64,000 bases of DNA from Viridibacillus arvi (GCF_001274945.1 NZ_LILB01000005.1:267296-331295), one strand, 5' to 3'. Positions 33,444-43,208 are shown, counted from the first letter of the stretch. Notes: a model not told the origin generated them from the letters alone. Numbers and translations are program-made.

Positions 33444-36227
33444 ATGAGATTAGAAAAACAATTAATTAAAAAGATATATTATGAAACATTCCTAATAGAG
33501 AATGAAACACATCCACCTCTTCAAGTACTTGGAGAAGCTTATTTAAACGAACAAAAAAATGAGATTTCTGATGGATCTTATATTCGTTTTGCACAAGGTG
33601 AATTTTATTATCACCATCAAGATTTTGAATCAGCTATTTTTAAATGGGAGAAAGTTAGTAATGAATTAGCACCATGGGCACAAAAAAATATTGCGGATGC
33701 TTACTTCGAACTTAACCAATTATCAGTTGCTGAAAATGTATATACCTCCATTACTACTGATAACAAAATACTTATGACCGAAATTATTCTGCAGTTACTG
33801 TCGCTTTACATCGAGCAAAATAACATTAATTCAGCTTTCGCAGTTATTAAAGAAGCGGTTTCATTAAATCCCGATTATCCAAACGTCACAACAATAGCAC
33901 GTTCCTTTTATGAGGAACAGCAAGATTTTGACAGTGCAGTAGAGCTTGCTGTGAATGAGTTAATTCGAACAGAATCTTTACCCTGGTTTGAGGTTCTAAA
34001 AGAATATATCGATAAAGGATTTACTAAAAATATTTCACCAGACTATTTTTATCAAGTATTAGTTACATTAAATAATGTAGATCAAGTACAATTCACGCAA
34101 ATTGTTTCATCACTTTGGCACAGCTATAAAAATGAACAAAATTACTTATCATGGCTTCAAACAATAAATGAATTTTTCTTACAGATTGAAATACATTCAT
34201 CCGATATATGGGACAAAATTTCTTCTCTTTACGAGGAAACGTACTTTGAATTAATTCAAGGTCAATATATGCTAAATCAATTACACGATATCATTCCAAA
34301 TCTTTTAACAAATTGGTTAAAAGTAGTCAATCCGTCTCATTCGGTATTTCCATCATCAGCAGTATTGGCATGGAATGAAATTTTCCCTTCCAAAATAGAT
34401 TCAGAACATCTAAAACATGCGGAAAACCTACTGATATATTCTATTAATCATGTGAATGGCTTAGAGTATAGTTTACATCTGTTTGAATCTATTACACAGT
34501 GGGCACAAAAACATGATTTAGAAATGAGTAATCGATTTAGATGGTTAGTTGAGGAGCTTGTAGATTTAAGAACAAATCGCATTTTAGTAACTGGAACTTC
34601 AGGAAACGGAAAAGCTTCATTTATTAACTCTATACTTGGAGAAAATATATTAGAAAATTCAACCTCAAATGTTGTTGTCTTTAAAAATGAAGCTCATACA
34701 GAAATTAATGCTATAACAGATTCAACAATTACAACAACTGAGGATTTCTCTGATTACCAAACCATGATGTCTCTAGACCGCCAAACATATGGAGATAGAG
34801 CATGTGTTGAATTTAAATTACCATGTAAATTTTTAAATAAAAATAAACTTACATTCGTTGTTACTCCTAGTTTTAATAGAAACAACGACAATCGAGATGA
34901 GACATTCGAATATTTAAATTCTGTAGACGAATTATTATTCGTATTGAATGCGGACTCGCCTTTTACTGACAAGGAACGTGACATTCTATTAAGTATTCAA
35001 GAACATACACCAAATCTACAAATTCATTTCTTATTAAATAAAATCGACAACATTTACAGTGAAGCTGAAATAAAAAGGGTTTTACATGATACACAAATGA
35101 GAATAAACGCATATTTCCCTAATGCGAGCATTTTCCCTTACTCTTCGTTATATACAAATCGTCAACAACTAAACGATTTAACTGAGTTTATTCATTTTAA
35201 CTTTAACCATAAAAATATCGATACAGAACGAACTAAAAAGCTATTGTTTTTCATTCGAAAAACAATTAAATATCTTTTAGATAAACGCGTCGAGATGGAA
35301 AATAGCATAGTAGACTCTATTAAGTGGAATGAAGATATGTTAGTGAAACTAAATGGTTTTATTAATAACCTTACTGCTCTTGAGAAGGAAAAAATTCAAT
35401 TAATAACAGAATCATATCGTACAATGAAATACGAAATTGCTAATGATCTAACAGAAAATATTCCAAAAATATTGCAGAGTTGTTCTGATTTAATTAGTGA
35501 AGAGAGTGATTTCGGGCAAATTGACATCGAACTAAATACAGCGATGAACGAAAGAGTTCAAAAATATCTAGAACAAACTGTGTTACCTAACCTGGCTCGC
35601 TCTATGCAAAATTGGATTGCAATTTCAAATAACGAGTTCCTTCAAAGTCAATCGTATTTAGAAGAAATCAGTGAAGGACTTAATTCTTTATGTGGAGAAA
35701 ATCGAATACAGTTAGAATGTGACTTTAAAGTGCTTGATGACTGGCACAGAGATACTGATAGAATGACAACTAGAATACAAATGGAAGAAGTAAATATTTT
35801 GCGCCGATTTACTCCAGCACAATTTTTACTGAAAAGTGCAGGTAAGTTATTTGGAGTTCTTCCTAAAAATAATGCGATGCTGTATAACAAATATAAACAG
35901 TATTTAGAAAATGAAGATTATACCGATGTAACAGCTTCTATTATAAACAAATTCTTCTTGCAATTTGAGCTATTTGAAAACGCACAAGAGCGGGATATTA
36001 ATATGTTCTTTAGAAATCCATATAACGCATTGGAACAAGCTGTAGAAAATATTCATATAGAAATACAAGAAAAACAAGATACACTTCTTATAATGAAATC
36101 AAATCCTGAAGTTTATCATGATTCTATAACGCTCTTTGAATTGAGATTACGTCAATGTGAAGTAATCTTAAATATAGGTGATGATAATTCCTATACTGAT
36201 TTAAGTTTAGAAACAAACATAGAGTAA
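33444..36227 (+). CDS. TPR-containing dynamin-like GTPase
   Basis: A 927-aa soluble protein. Residues 40-180 are TPR-like repeats (SYIRFAQGEFYYHHQDFESA and following). A GTPase core follows: P-loop GTSGNGKAS (384-392), a degenerate G3 region FVVTPSFN (471-478) without the usual DxxG, and G4 NKID (532-535). Residues 600-900 are long helices, the arrangement of a dynamin stalk, with a short hydrophobic turn at ILRRFTPAQFLLKSAGKLFG. Ala replaces the Ser/Thr after GK in the P-loop, which may weaken magnesium binding. The start is ATG 33444, behind GTGGAGG. It is monocistronic with its own terminator. Function unknown; membrane remodelling or stress/phage response is inference from bacterial dynamins. 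Confidence 0.75.
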   Translation: MRLEKQLIKKIYYETFLIENETHPPLQVLGEAYLNEQKNEISDGSYIRFAQGEFYYHHQDFESAIFKWEKVSNELAPWAQKNIADAYFELNQLSVAENVYTSITTDNKILMTEIILQLLSLYIEQNNINSAFAVIKEAVSLNPDYPNVTTIARSFYEEQQDFDSAVELAVNELIRTESLPWFEVLKEYIDKGFTKNISPDYFYQVLVTLNNVDQVQFTQIVSSLWHSYKNEQNYLSWLQTINEFFLQIEIHSSDIWDKISSLYEETYFELIQGQYMLNQLHDIIPNLLTNWLKVVNPSHSVFPSSAVLAWNEIFPSKIDSEHLKHAENLLIYSINHVNGLEYSLHLFESITQWAQKHDLEMSNRFRWLVEELVDLRTNRILVTGTSGNGKASFINSILGENILENSTSNVVVFKNEAHTEINAITDSTITTTEDFSDYQTMMSLDRQTYGDRACVEFKLPCKFLNKNKLTFVVTPSFNRNNDNRDETFEYLNSVDELLFVLNADSPFTDKERDILLSIQEHTPNLQIHFLLNKIDNIYSEAEIKRVLHDTQMRINAYFPNASIFPYSSLYTNRQQLNDLTEFIHFNFNHKNIDTERTKKLLFFIRKTIKYLLDKRVEMENSIVDSIKWNEDMLVKLNGFINNLTALEKEKIQLITESYRTMKYEIANDLTENIPKILQSCSDLISEESDFGQIDIELNTAMNERVQKYLEQTVLPNLARSMQNWIAISNNEFLQSQSYLEEISEGLNSLCGENRIQLECDFKVLDDWHRDTDRMTTRIQMEEVNILRRFTPAQFLLKSAGKLFGVLPKNNAMLYNKYKQYLENEDYTDVTASIINKFFLQFELFENAQERDINMFFRNPYNALEQAVENIHIEIQEKQDTLLIMKSNPEVYHDSITLFELRLRQCEVILNIGDDNSYTDLSLETNIE

Positions 36228-36236
36228 AAATAATAT

Positions 36237-36273
36237 AACTCCAAAATCAACAATAAAAGTTGATTTTGGAGTT
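36237..36273. terminator. Bidirectional terminator
   Basis: A perfect 15-bp stem (36237-36251 with 36259-36273) followed by ATTTTTTA, between the convergent GTPase and Nudix genes. Confidence 0.92.
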
Positions 36274-36287
36274 ATTTTTTACTTTTT

Positions 36288-36740
36288 TTATGAAGTGCAC
36301 AGTTTTAAATCTGCAATAGCTTGTTTATCCGGAGGACTAATCCTTGAAGGTAATGAATTCAATCTAAAGAATTTCAATTCCTTAACTTCCGATAGATTCT
36401 CTTTTAATTCACCACTATATTCATCACAAATGTATGTACTAGTAACATTATAAACCTCATCACCATGCGGATATTTATAGTAAAAGTCTTCTCCTGAATA
36501 TACATTAAATAATTGAAGTTCTTTTGCAATTAATCCTGTTTCCTCTGCTAATTCACGTCTTGCTGCATCTTCTAATTTTTCTCCTAATTCTAATGACCCC
36601 CCAGGTAACCCCCAACATTGGTTATCTGTTCTTAACTGAAGTAATAGTTGTTTCTCTTTATTGACCACTAGCACACTAGCGCCTACCATTAATAGTGGCC
36701 TGGTGCCCACTATCTTCCTCAAATCCATAATGTATCCCAA
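36288..36740 (-). CDS. Nudix hydrolase
   Basis: A 150-aa Nudix protein. The box reads GGSLELGEKLEDAARRELAE followed by ETGL, a perfect match to GX5EX7REUXEEXGU. The N-terminus GYIMDLRKIVG and LRTDNQCWGLPGGS are typical of a Bacillales Nudix group annotated near MutT/ADP-ribose types. The start is TTG 36740, eight bases after GGAG. The GTG at 36749 overlaps that site. Confidence 0.92.
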   Translation of the reverse strand: MGYIMDLRKIVGTRPLLMVGASVLVVNKEKQLLLQLRTDNQCWGLPGGSLELGEKLEDAARRELAEETGLIAKELQLFNVYSGEDFYYKYPHGDEVYNVTSTYICDEYSGELKENLSEVKELKFFRLNSLPSRISPPDKQAIADLKLCTS

Positions 36741-36770
36741 TTTTATCACTCCTATATTTTCATTTACTTA

Positions 36771-37397
36771 TCATTTTTCTTTATCAAGAATCAATGTTTT
36801 CTCAATCTTCTTATACTTCAGAAGCTGTATTAACCACTTAAATGCTATGAAAAATAGCAACCATATTGGTACAACGCGAAAAATCATTATGCCTATCGAC
36901 CAGGCTGAGAAAAATACAAATTCAAATCCATTCATACTTAGCAAACTTGTATAATTAATGGCTTTTAAAGGATTCAGTATAAACGGATTAGGGTCAATTG
37001 TCTGGTTCACAAAAATAATCGTGAAAAACAGTATTAACATTAAAGTAGCGTAGTAGCTTGATAACTTTGCATATATATTATTGAATGATTCCTTATCAGA
37101 TGAGATTTTTTCATTCTTGTCTTTTACCTTGATCCAATAATGAAACGAATTCCCTTTCTTACCATCAATATGCTTCCATCCAACCTCTTCAAACTGACTT
37201 TTATAACTTTTAAAATCATGCGCTGACTTTATTCTTTGGAAGTCTAATCGTATGATTTTCATACTATTTTGCATTTCTACAAAATGATAAACACCAAACA
37301 TATTCTTTGCGATTAGTGTATATCCCTTTTGTAAATTGTCATTCAACCAACTTTCCTCTCTTTCAAAATCTAAAAACCATCGATATTTTCTCACCAT
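36771..37397 (-). CDS. DUF2812 membrane protein
   Basis: A 208-aa protein. The N-terminal 90 residues (KYRWFLDFEREESWLNDNLQ onward, then FEEVGWKHIDGK) match the DUF2812 domain. Two membrane segments follow at about 115-133 and 162-185. Genes of this family usually sit beside a PadR-type regulator, which is missing here. Function unknown. Confidence 0.88.
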   Translation of the reverse strand: MVRKYRWFLDFEREESWLNDNLQKGYTLIAKNMFGVYHFVEMQNSMKIIRLDFQRIKSAHDFKSYKSQFEEVGWKHIDGKKGNSFHYWIKVKDKNEKISSDKESFNNIYAKLSSYYATLMLILFFTIIFVNQTIDPNPFILNPLKAINYTSLLSMNGFEFVFFSAWSIGIMIFRVVPIWLLFFIAFKWLIQLLKYKKIEKTLILDKEK

Positions 37398-37515
37398 TTC
37401 ACCTTTTCTACTAAAATTAAGATTAGCTCTTATTAATATTTTGATATTTAATCAAGATCACTAATAACAACTTGATTACACTTTTCTCTTACCTTTTTCT
37501 TTTTTTCATCTAGCA

Positions 37516-37890
37516 TTAATATTTCTTAGCATAATAAACCATTGTTAAAAATACCGATGATATATATACCGTCATCATTATTGAGAGTAGATTGTATGCT
37601 TCTATATGTAAGTTACTAATTGGGTTAAAAACTATCATTAATAATAAAACTACCGCTATAAGTATGAAATAATTAACATAGATGGATCGCTCTCTTATTT
37701 TTTGTGCTCGTTCATCTTTTGCTGTAAGATGCTGCACTAAGTAGGATAAGCAGAAACACATAATACAAATAGCAATTAGCATTAACGATGATGGAAATTT
37801 ATTTACACTTATCGAAACTCCATTCATAAATAAAGCTAGTACACCAAAAATACATCCCAAAATGATGTAGCCCATTTTTGTTTGTTTCAT
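37516..37890 (-). CDS. Small four-helix membrane protein, unrecognised
   Basis: A 124-aa protein with four hydrophobic segments at about 8-25, 33-52, 70-88 and 98-118 and a charged loop (TAKDERAQKIRERS). No catalytic motif. The ATG is behind AAGGGGTGA. It is upstream of the DUF2812 gene on the same strand and may share its transcript. Not assignable to a family by eye. Confidence 0.7.
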   Translation of the reverse strand: MKQTKMGYIILGCIFGVLALFMNGVSISVNKFPSSLMLIAICIMCFCLSYLVQHLTAKDERAQKIRERSIYVNYFILIAVVLLLMIVFNPISNLHIEAYNLLSIMMTVYISSVFLTMVYYAKKY

Positions 37891-37917
37891 TCGTCTTCAC
37901 CCCTTTCCAATATGAGC

Positions 37918-38111
37918 TCAAAGTCTATTAGGGTTCTCAATAGTCAATGAATATACATCGCCACATTTTGCACAACATGAGATGAACATCCCAGTACCAA
38001 AAGTCATTAATTTACCTACTTTTTTCACTTTATCGTAATTACTATTTCCGATTTTCCCTGTCTTAGTTTCTGTATGACCACATTTCATACAAATAAATTT
38101 TCATTAGACAT
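37918..38111 (-). pseudogene. Zinc-ribbon protein with N-terminal frameshift
   Basis: From ATG 38111, behind GGGAGAG, the frame reads MSNENLFV and stops. One base earlier in phase the sequence continues FICMKCGHTETKTGKIGNSN and later FISCCAKCGDVYSLTIEN to a stop at 37918. Together they make a 64-aa zinc-ribbon protein with CxxC and CCxxC pairs, needing one inserted base in the run GAAAATTT. An internal ATG (MKCGH) would lose the first Cys and has no ribosome binding site. Confidence 0.6.
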
Positions 38112-38518
38112 AACAAACTCTCCCTTAAATATATTTTTCTACTAATTGTATTTCAATAAGAATCAGTTAAAACATTGAACATATTCCCATAATATCCATA
38201 ACCACCTTGTAAAGCAAACTTTACATAAAGTATATTTTACAATTTTTAGTTAGTCAAATACATTTCTGTTGTGGGAATAAAAACATCAAATTAAAATTAA
38301 AACTCATTTTATTAAAGATATTAAGCCTATTTACACAATTATAATAATATGTAACATTTATTCGAAGATTTTAAGTTAAAGTCTCATTACTGATAAAAAG
38401 GATTTTTATCGTTAATATGGAATACATTATTAATAGTGCGTTTTGACACAGTAAAAAACTGAACAAACTGCAACACATAAATATAAAGAAAAGAATCAAA
38501 AATAAGGAGGTATTTATA
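38112..38518. other. AT-rich intergenic region
   Basis: About 400 bases of very AT-rich sequence with no supported frame, riboswitch or repeat. It must contain the promoter of the 38519 gene. Confidence 0.5.
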
Positions 38519-38776
38519 TTGGTACCGATTATTTTATCCTTCGTTTTGCTAATCACTCTTATCTTTTCAATTTCTATTATGATTCGAAAAAGAAAAAATG
38601 CAGGTATAACTGGGATAAAAAGTGCACTAACTCCAATTTTTCTTTATCTTATAGCAATCACTAACCTTTTTGCGTACTGGTTTGATTTTATGGGGTTATT
38701 GAATTGGTCTATAACAGTAATTCTGTTGATTTTTGGTGCTTATTTCACAAAATTCATGCCAATAACTAAAATGTGA
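38519..38776 (+). CDS. Small membrane protein, unrecognised
   Basis: An 85-aa protein with three hydrophobic segments (about 2-22, 37-55 and 60-78) and a basic loop RKRKNAG. The start is TTG 38519, well supported by AAGGAGG eight bases upstream. A strong terminator follows. It is a complete single-gene unit. No family recognised. Confidence 0.7.
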   Translation: MVPIILSFVLLITLIFSISIMIRKRKNAGITGIKSALTPIFLYLIAITNLFAYWFDFMGLLNWSITVILLIFGAYFTKFMPITKM

Positions 38777-38835
38777 GTTATTAGACAACAGAGAGTTAGT
38801 AGAAGAAGAAATATAGAATAAAAACTTATAATGAA

Positions 38836-38878
38836 CTACAGCCCAACTGTTATGTACTTCTTAACAATTGGGCTGTAG
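38836..38878. terminator. Terminator between convergent genes
   Basis: CTACAGCCCAACTGTT pairs with 38863-38878 with one mismatch, followed by TATTTTTATT. Confidence 0.88.
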
Positions 38879-38907
38879 TATTTTTATTATTAAACATCAC
38901 ATTATTT

Positions 38908-39657
38908 TCACTTTTTACATGAATACCATTTAACCGCATTTTCATAAAGAATTTTATTAGCGTTTTTTGTATCAAATTTCTCAAGTATTACATGAATATC
39001 TTTAATATTAAATGGACGTTTTGCACGAGTTGAAGGTAAATCAGTTCCGAACATCAACGCTTCATGATTTACTTCATGAATAGCTTTCATCGCTTTGACC
39101 ACATCTAACTCAACTCTTCCAAAACCAGTCGCTTTTACATGTGCACCACTTTCTACAAGGTCGAGTAAAATTGGTAACCCTTCCTCTGATAAACCTAAGT
39201 GATCTATTGAAATCGCTGGTAATTTACGAATAATTTCTTTAATCTCTATCAAATCTTTGGCATCGATATATAATTCACTGTGCCAGCCGACTAAATCATA
39301 TACGCGTCTTGCAAAATAATCTAGCTGAGATAAGTCCTCAGAACCTCCACGTTTGACGTTAAAGCGAAGAGCTCTGACACCATGGTCATTTAATTGAAGG
39401 ATATTTTGATCAGTTGTATTAAATGGCAACTGTGTTACTCCATAAAAAGAAGGGCCCATCTCCTTTAGAGCTTTGATTAAATAACCTTGATCATATCCTT
39501 GAAATGAACCTGAAACAATGGCACCACCAATAATTTCGAATTCCTTTGTCGCATGTTGATAGTCTTCCACTAAGAATGATGGTGGTATATATCCTTGATT
39601 TTCTTGAATTGGAAAATCAAAATCGATAATGTGCAAATGTGTATCAAATATTTTCAT
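38908..39657 (-). CDS. Amidohydrolase family protein (TIM-barrel, PDC-hydrolase-like)
   Basis: A 249-aa metal-dependent hydrolase of the amidohydrolase-2 group. The N-terminal DTHLHIIDFD gives the HxH metal ligands. SIDHLGLS near residue 152 supplies another His, and GTDLPSTRA near 205 the catalytic Asp. It probably hydrolyses or decarboxylates a small cyclic or lactone substrate. It is monocistronic, starting behind GGGGAGAGG. Confidence 0.85.
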   Translation of the reverse strand: MKIFDTHLHIIDFDFPIQENQGYIPPSFLVEDYQHATKEFEIIGGAIVSGSFQGYDQGYLIKALKEMGPSFYGVTQLPFNTTDQNILQLNDHGVRALRFNVKRGGSEDLSQLDYFARRVYDLVGWHSELYIDAKDLIEIKEIIRKLPAISIDHLGLSEEGLPILLDLVESGAHVKATGFGRVELDVVKAMKAIHEVNHEALMFGTDLPSTRAKRPFNIKDIHVILEKFDTKNANKILYENAVKWYSCKK

Positions 39658-39769
39658 TCCCTCTCCCCCTTTATTATTATTGTAATGAAGGAGAAGAATA
39701 AATTAAATTTATAAAAAACTAATGTTACTTATCGGTTTTTCTTATGACACTTGAATAAATTGTAATTAG

Positions 39770-41710
39770 TTAGCCGAGATCATATTCATTATTATTCAAA
39801 GATTTATTTTCAATGAGATTCTTTACTTTAGAAATAAAATCATCAAGCTGAACTTCCAATGAATTCTCCTGACCATATGGTCTTAAGTTAACAGATTGAT
39901 TTTCCACCTCATTATCCCCGACAATAAGAATAAATGGAATTTTCTTCATTTGAGCTTCACGTATTTTATATCCTAATTTCTCTTCTCGTATATCAAGTTG
40001 AACTCTAATACCCTCTTGTTTTAAGCGTCTAGTAACTTCTTCAACATACTCTTTATGAATTGAATTTGATACGGGAATCACTTGAACTTGAATAGGTGAT
40101 AGCCAAATAGGGAATGCACCACCAAAGTGTTCAATCAATATTCCAAGGAAACGATCAATTGATCCAAAAACCGCACGGTGTATCACGACTGGTCTTACCT
40201 TTTGATTTTGTTCATCTATATATGTTAAGTCAAACTTCTCCGGTAGTTGAAAATCAAGTTGAACTGTTGCACATTGATGGCTACGTTTAATCGCATCTTT
40301 TATATGGATATCAATCTTAGGCCCATAAAATGCACCGTCTCCCTCATTGATTTTGTATGGATAACCAAGGTTTTTTAATACTCTTTCAAGAGATGCTTCT
40401 GCCTGATCCCATAATTGCACACTTCCCATAAAATCTTCTGGACGTGTTGATAATTCAATGTCATATTCAAAACCAAATGTATTGTATACACGATCAATTA
40501 AACGTAAGGCTAGTAAAATTTCATTTTCAATTTGATCCGGTCTGACAAAAATATGTGCATCATCTTGGCAAAATGTGCGAACACGTAATAAACCATTTAA
40601 TGCTCCACTAAATTCATGTCGATGCACTTGACCAAATTCAGCCATTCGAATCGGAAGCTCACGATATGACCGACGTTTATCTTTGAAAATTAGCATATGA
40701 CCAGGGCAATTCATTGGTTTTAATGCAAATTCTTGATTATCTACTTCTGTGAAATACATATTTTCTTTGTAATGATCCCAGTGTCCGGATTGCTCCCATA
40801 ATCTTTTATTCATCATAAAGGGTGTGCGTACTTCTTGATAATCATATTGATGCTGAAGCTTACGTAAAAACACTTCTAATTCATTACGAATAATTTGCCC
40901 ATTTGCAAGGTAAAATGGCATGCCTGGTGCTTCTTCTGAGAACATAAATAACTCTAATTCATTCCCTAGTTTACGATGATTTCTTTTTTGCGCTTCCTCT
41001 ACAAAATGAAAATATTCTTCCATCTCTTCTTTTGTAGCAAACGCTACACCATATATACGTTGTAGTACTTTATTGTTACTATCCCCTCGCCAATATGCCC
41101 CTGAAATATGTGTTAATTTAAGTGCTTTAATAAACCGAGTTGCTGGCAAATGCGGACCTCGACACAAATCTACAAATTCTCCTTGGCGATATACTGTTAC
41201 TATTTCATCTTGAGGAATGTCTTCTAGTAGCTCTAGCTTTAATGGATCTTTTTGAAATAGCTTTTTCGCCTCTTCACGTGACAATTCAACACGTACAATC
41301 TCTATATTTTCAGCGATTATTTTAGCCATTTCTTTCTCTATTTTCGATAAATCCTGGACAGTTATTGTACTGTCCATATCAATATCATAATAGAAACCAT
41401 TGTCAATCACTGGTCCTACACCTAAGTTCACATCACCATATAATCGTCTTATTGCTTGAGCCAATACATGAGCTGAAGTATGTCTCATAATCTCTATACC
41501 AGCTGACGACGCTATATCATATAACTCCACTTCTGCATCCTGAGTAATACTACGATTCAAATCATATCGTATGCCATTGACTACTCCCGCCACCGATTTC
41601 TTTTTTAGACTAGAACTAATAGAACTAGCAATTTCACCTAATGATACTCCCTGCATATACTGCTTTTGATGTCCATTTGGAAACTTAATCAAAACTTCCT
41701 TTTGACTCAT
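39770..41710 (-). CDS. thrZ: Threonine--tRNA ligase (ThrS/ThrZ type)
   Basis: A 646-aa class II synthetase charging tRNA-Thr. An N-terminal TGS domain (about 5-60) is followed by the editing domain with HTSAHVLAQA (73-77 His pair), then the catalytic core with FALKPMNCPGHM (zinc Cys), RMAEFGQVHRHE (motif 2) and VVIHRAVFGS (motif 3). A C-terminal anticodon-binding domain begins near residue 545 (WLSPIQVQVIPVS). Three tandem T-box leaders precede it, the arrangement described for thrZ of Bacillus subtilis, hence the symbol. Whether another thrS exists elsewhere in the genome cannot be seen. Confidence 0.95.
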   Translation of the reverse strand: MSQKEVLIKFPNGHQKQYMQGVSLGEIASSISSSLKKKSVAGVVNGIRYDLNRSITQDAEVELYDIASSAGIEIMRHTSAHVLAQAIRRLYGDVNLGVGPVIDNGFYYDIDMDSTITVQDLSKIEKEMAKIIAENIEIVRVELSREEAKKLFQKDPLKLELLEDIPQDEIVTVYRQGEFVDLCRGPHLPATRFIKALKLTHISGAYWRGDSNNKVLQRIYGVAFATKEEMEEYFHFVEEAQKRNHRKLGNELELFMFSEEAPGMPFYLANGQIIRNELEVFLRKLQHQYDYQEVRTPFMMNKRLWEQSGHWDHYKENMYFTEVDNQEFALKPMNCPGHMLIFKDKRRSYRELPIRMAEFGQVHRHEFSGALNGLLRVRTFCQDDAHIFVRPDQIENEILLALRLIDRVYNTFGFEYDIELSTRPEDFMGSVQLWDQAEASLERVLKNLGYPYKINEGDGAFYGPKIDIHIKDAIKRSHQCATVQLDFQLPEKFDLTYIDEQNQKVRPVVIHRAVFGSIDRFLGILIEHFGGAFPIWLSPIQVQVIPVSNSIHKEYVEEVTRRLKQEGIRVQLDIREEKLGYKIREAQMKKIPFILIVGDNEVENQSVNLRPYGQENSLEVQLDDFISKVKNLIENKSLNNNEYDLG

Positions 41711-41744
41711 AACACTTCACTCCTATTTTTTTATAAAATAAAAA

Positions 41745-42018
41745 CACGCACACATCCCTATAGAAAGGGACGAGTGCGTGTCATATACCCGTGGTTCCAC
41801 CCAAATTCCCATCTCATAACTCAATAAGTTACATATTGATGGCTTTGTGTAAGCTTTATCGTTGCTTCTACGGTACTGATTACTCTTTTTCACCAATACT
41901 GCTCCAAGGTGGTAAATAATTCATCTGCATTAGGAAGTTTTCAGCCTTGCCTTCCCTCTCTGTAAAGCGATTAGAATTACTCGTGTCCTTATCATTGCAT
42001 TCTATATTTAATTTTAAA
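41745..42018 (-). promoter_or_regulatory. T-box leader, gene-proximal copy
   Basis: It contains the T-box sequence GGGTGGAACCACGGGTA (41802-41786), which pairs with the tRNA acceptor end, and downstream a terminator hairpin (ACACGCAC with GTGCGTGT, 41744-41781) followed by a T run. Stem I contains a candidate ACC (Thr) specifier in TTTACCACCTTGGAGCAG. Uncharged tRNA-Thr should stabilise the antiterminator. Confidence 0.95.
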
Positions 42019-42299
42019 AACAAAAAAACACACTCATCCCTCATGAAGGGACGAGTGTGTATAATACCCGTGGTTCCACCCAAATTTCCATCTCATAACT
42101 TGAATAAGTTACCCATTGATGGCTTTGTGTAAGCTTTATCGTTGCTTCTACGGTATTGATTACTCTTTTTCACCAATACTGCTCCAAGGTGGTAAATAAT
42201 TCATCTGCATTAGGAAGTTTTCAGCCTTGTCTTCCCTCTCTGTAAAGCGATTAGAATTACTCGTGTCCTTATCATTGCATTCTATATTTAATTTTGAAA
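42019..42299 (-). promoter_or_regulatory. T-box leader, middle copy
   Basis: T-box sequence at 42081-42065 and terminator hairpin at about 42024-42060. Nearly identical to the other two copies and offset by exactly 279 bases from the proximal one. Confidence 0.95.
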
Positions 42300-42572
42300 A
42301 CAAAAAACACACTCATCCCTCATAAAGGGACGAGTGTGTATAATACCCGTGGTTCCACCCAAATTTCCATCTCATAACTGAATAAGCTCCTATTGATGGC
42401 TTTGTGTAAGCTTTATCGTTGCTTCTACGGTATTGATTACTCTTATTTCACCAATACTGCTCCAAGGTGGTAAATAATTCATCTGCATTAGGAAGTTTTC
42501 AGCCTTGCCTTCCCTCTCTGTAAACCGTTATGAATTACTCATATCCTTGTCATTGCATTCATTATTATGATT
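42300..42572 (-). promoter_or_regulatory. T-box leader, promoter-proximal copy
   Basis: T-box sequence at 42360-42344 and terminator hairpin at about 42305-42340. Offset 279 bases from the middle copy. The stem I start differs slightly and follows the promoter. The same ACC-type specifier context is present. Confidence 0.95.
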
Positions 42573-42578
42573 TTTACC

Positions 42579-42607
42579 ACTATATAAGATTTTTTTCCAT
42601 TAGTCAA
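42579..42607 (-). promoter_or_regulatory. Promoter of the thrZ leader (SigA type)
   Basis: The minus strand has TTGACT (42607-42602), a 17-base spacer and TATAGT (42584-42579). Transcription would start near 42572, immediately before the first T-box stem I. Confidence 0.75.
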
Positions 42608-42651
42608 TAAAAAGATTTTTTTACGATATTCGCATTAAAATCAAAGGTTAC

Positions 42652-43191
42652 TCAATCAAATAGTGGTAGTTCTTCTAAGAAAATAATATCCTTGCGCTTA
42701 GCCGCATCACCTTCAGCTAAGATAGCTGCTTTTGCTACCACATTTCCTCCAGCTAATTCAACAAGTTCTTCTAATGCTCTTAAAGACTCCCCGGTACTAA
42801 TCACATCATCAATAATCGCAACGCGTTTTCCTTTAATCGCTTGAGCGTCTTTTTGATCAAAGCACAATGTTTGCTTTGCTTGTGTTGTAATCGAATGTAC
42901 TTCAATCATCAATGGGTTTTGCATATATGGTTTAACAGTTTTTCTTGCAACATAATATGCAGTTAATCCTAATTGGTTAGTAACTTCATAAGCTAACGGG
43001 ATACCTTTTGCTTCAGCTGTTACAATTACATCCACCTCAGGAAGTTTGTCCACTAATAATGGTGTAGCTTCTCTTAAAAGTTCGGCATCCCCTAAAATAA
43101 CAAAGCTAGCAATACTTAAATTTTCTGTTAATCGAATGATAGGTAAATCTCTTTTTAGACCTGCTACTTGTAGAGTGTATGTATTCGTCAA
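42652..43191 (-). CDS. Purine-type phosphoribosyltransferase
   Basis: A 179-aa type I phosphoribosyltransferase. The PRPP loop VAIIDDVISTGESL lies at about 122-135. IVTAEAKGIPLAYEV near residue 56 is the Ala-rich loop found in adenine and xanthine PRTases. It converts a free base and PRPP into a nucleotide in the cytosol. TTG start at 43191 behind AAGGAG. It is 17 bases after a purine permease gene and under the same ZTP riboswitch, so it probably salvages the base brought in by that permease. Confidence 0.88.
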   Translation of the reverse strand: MTNTYTLQVAGLKRDLPIIRLTENLSIASFVILGDAELLREATPLLVDKLPEVDVIVTAEAKGIPLAYEVTNQLGLTAYYVARKTVKPYMQNPLMIEVHSITTQAKQTLCFDQKDAQAIKGKRVAIIDDVISTGESLRALEELVELAGGNVVAKAAILAEGDAAKRKDIIFLEELPLFD

Positions 43192-43208
43192 TTTAATAGC
43201 TCCTTATA

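Noticed and set aside
41880-42083. 67-aa frame within the T-box array
   Set aside because: It spans conserved T-box leader structure, which explains the sequence; no coding evidence.
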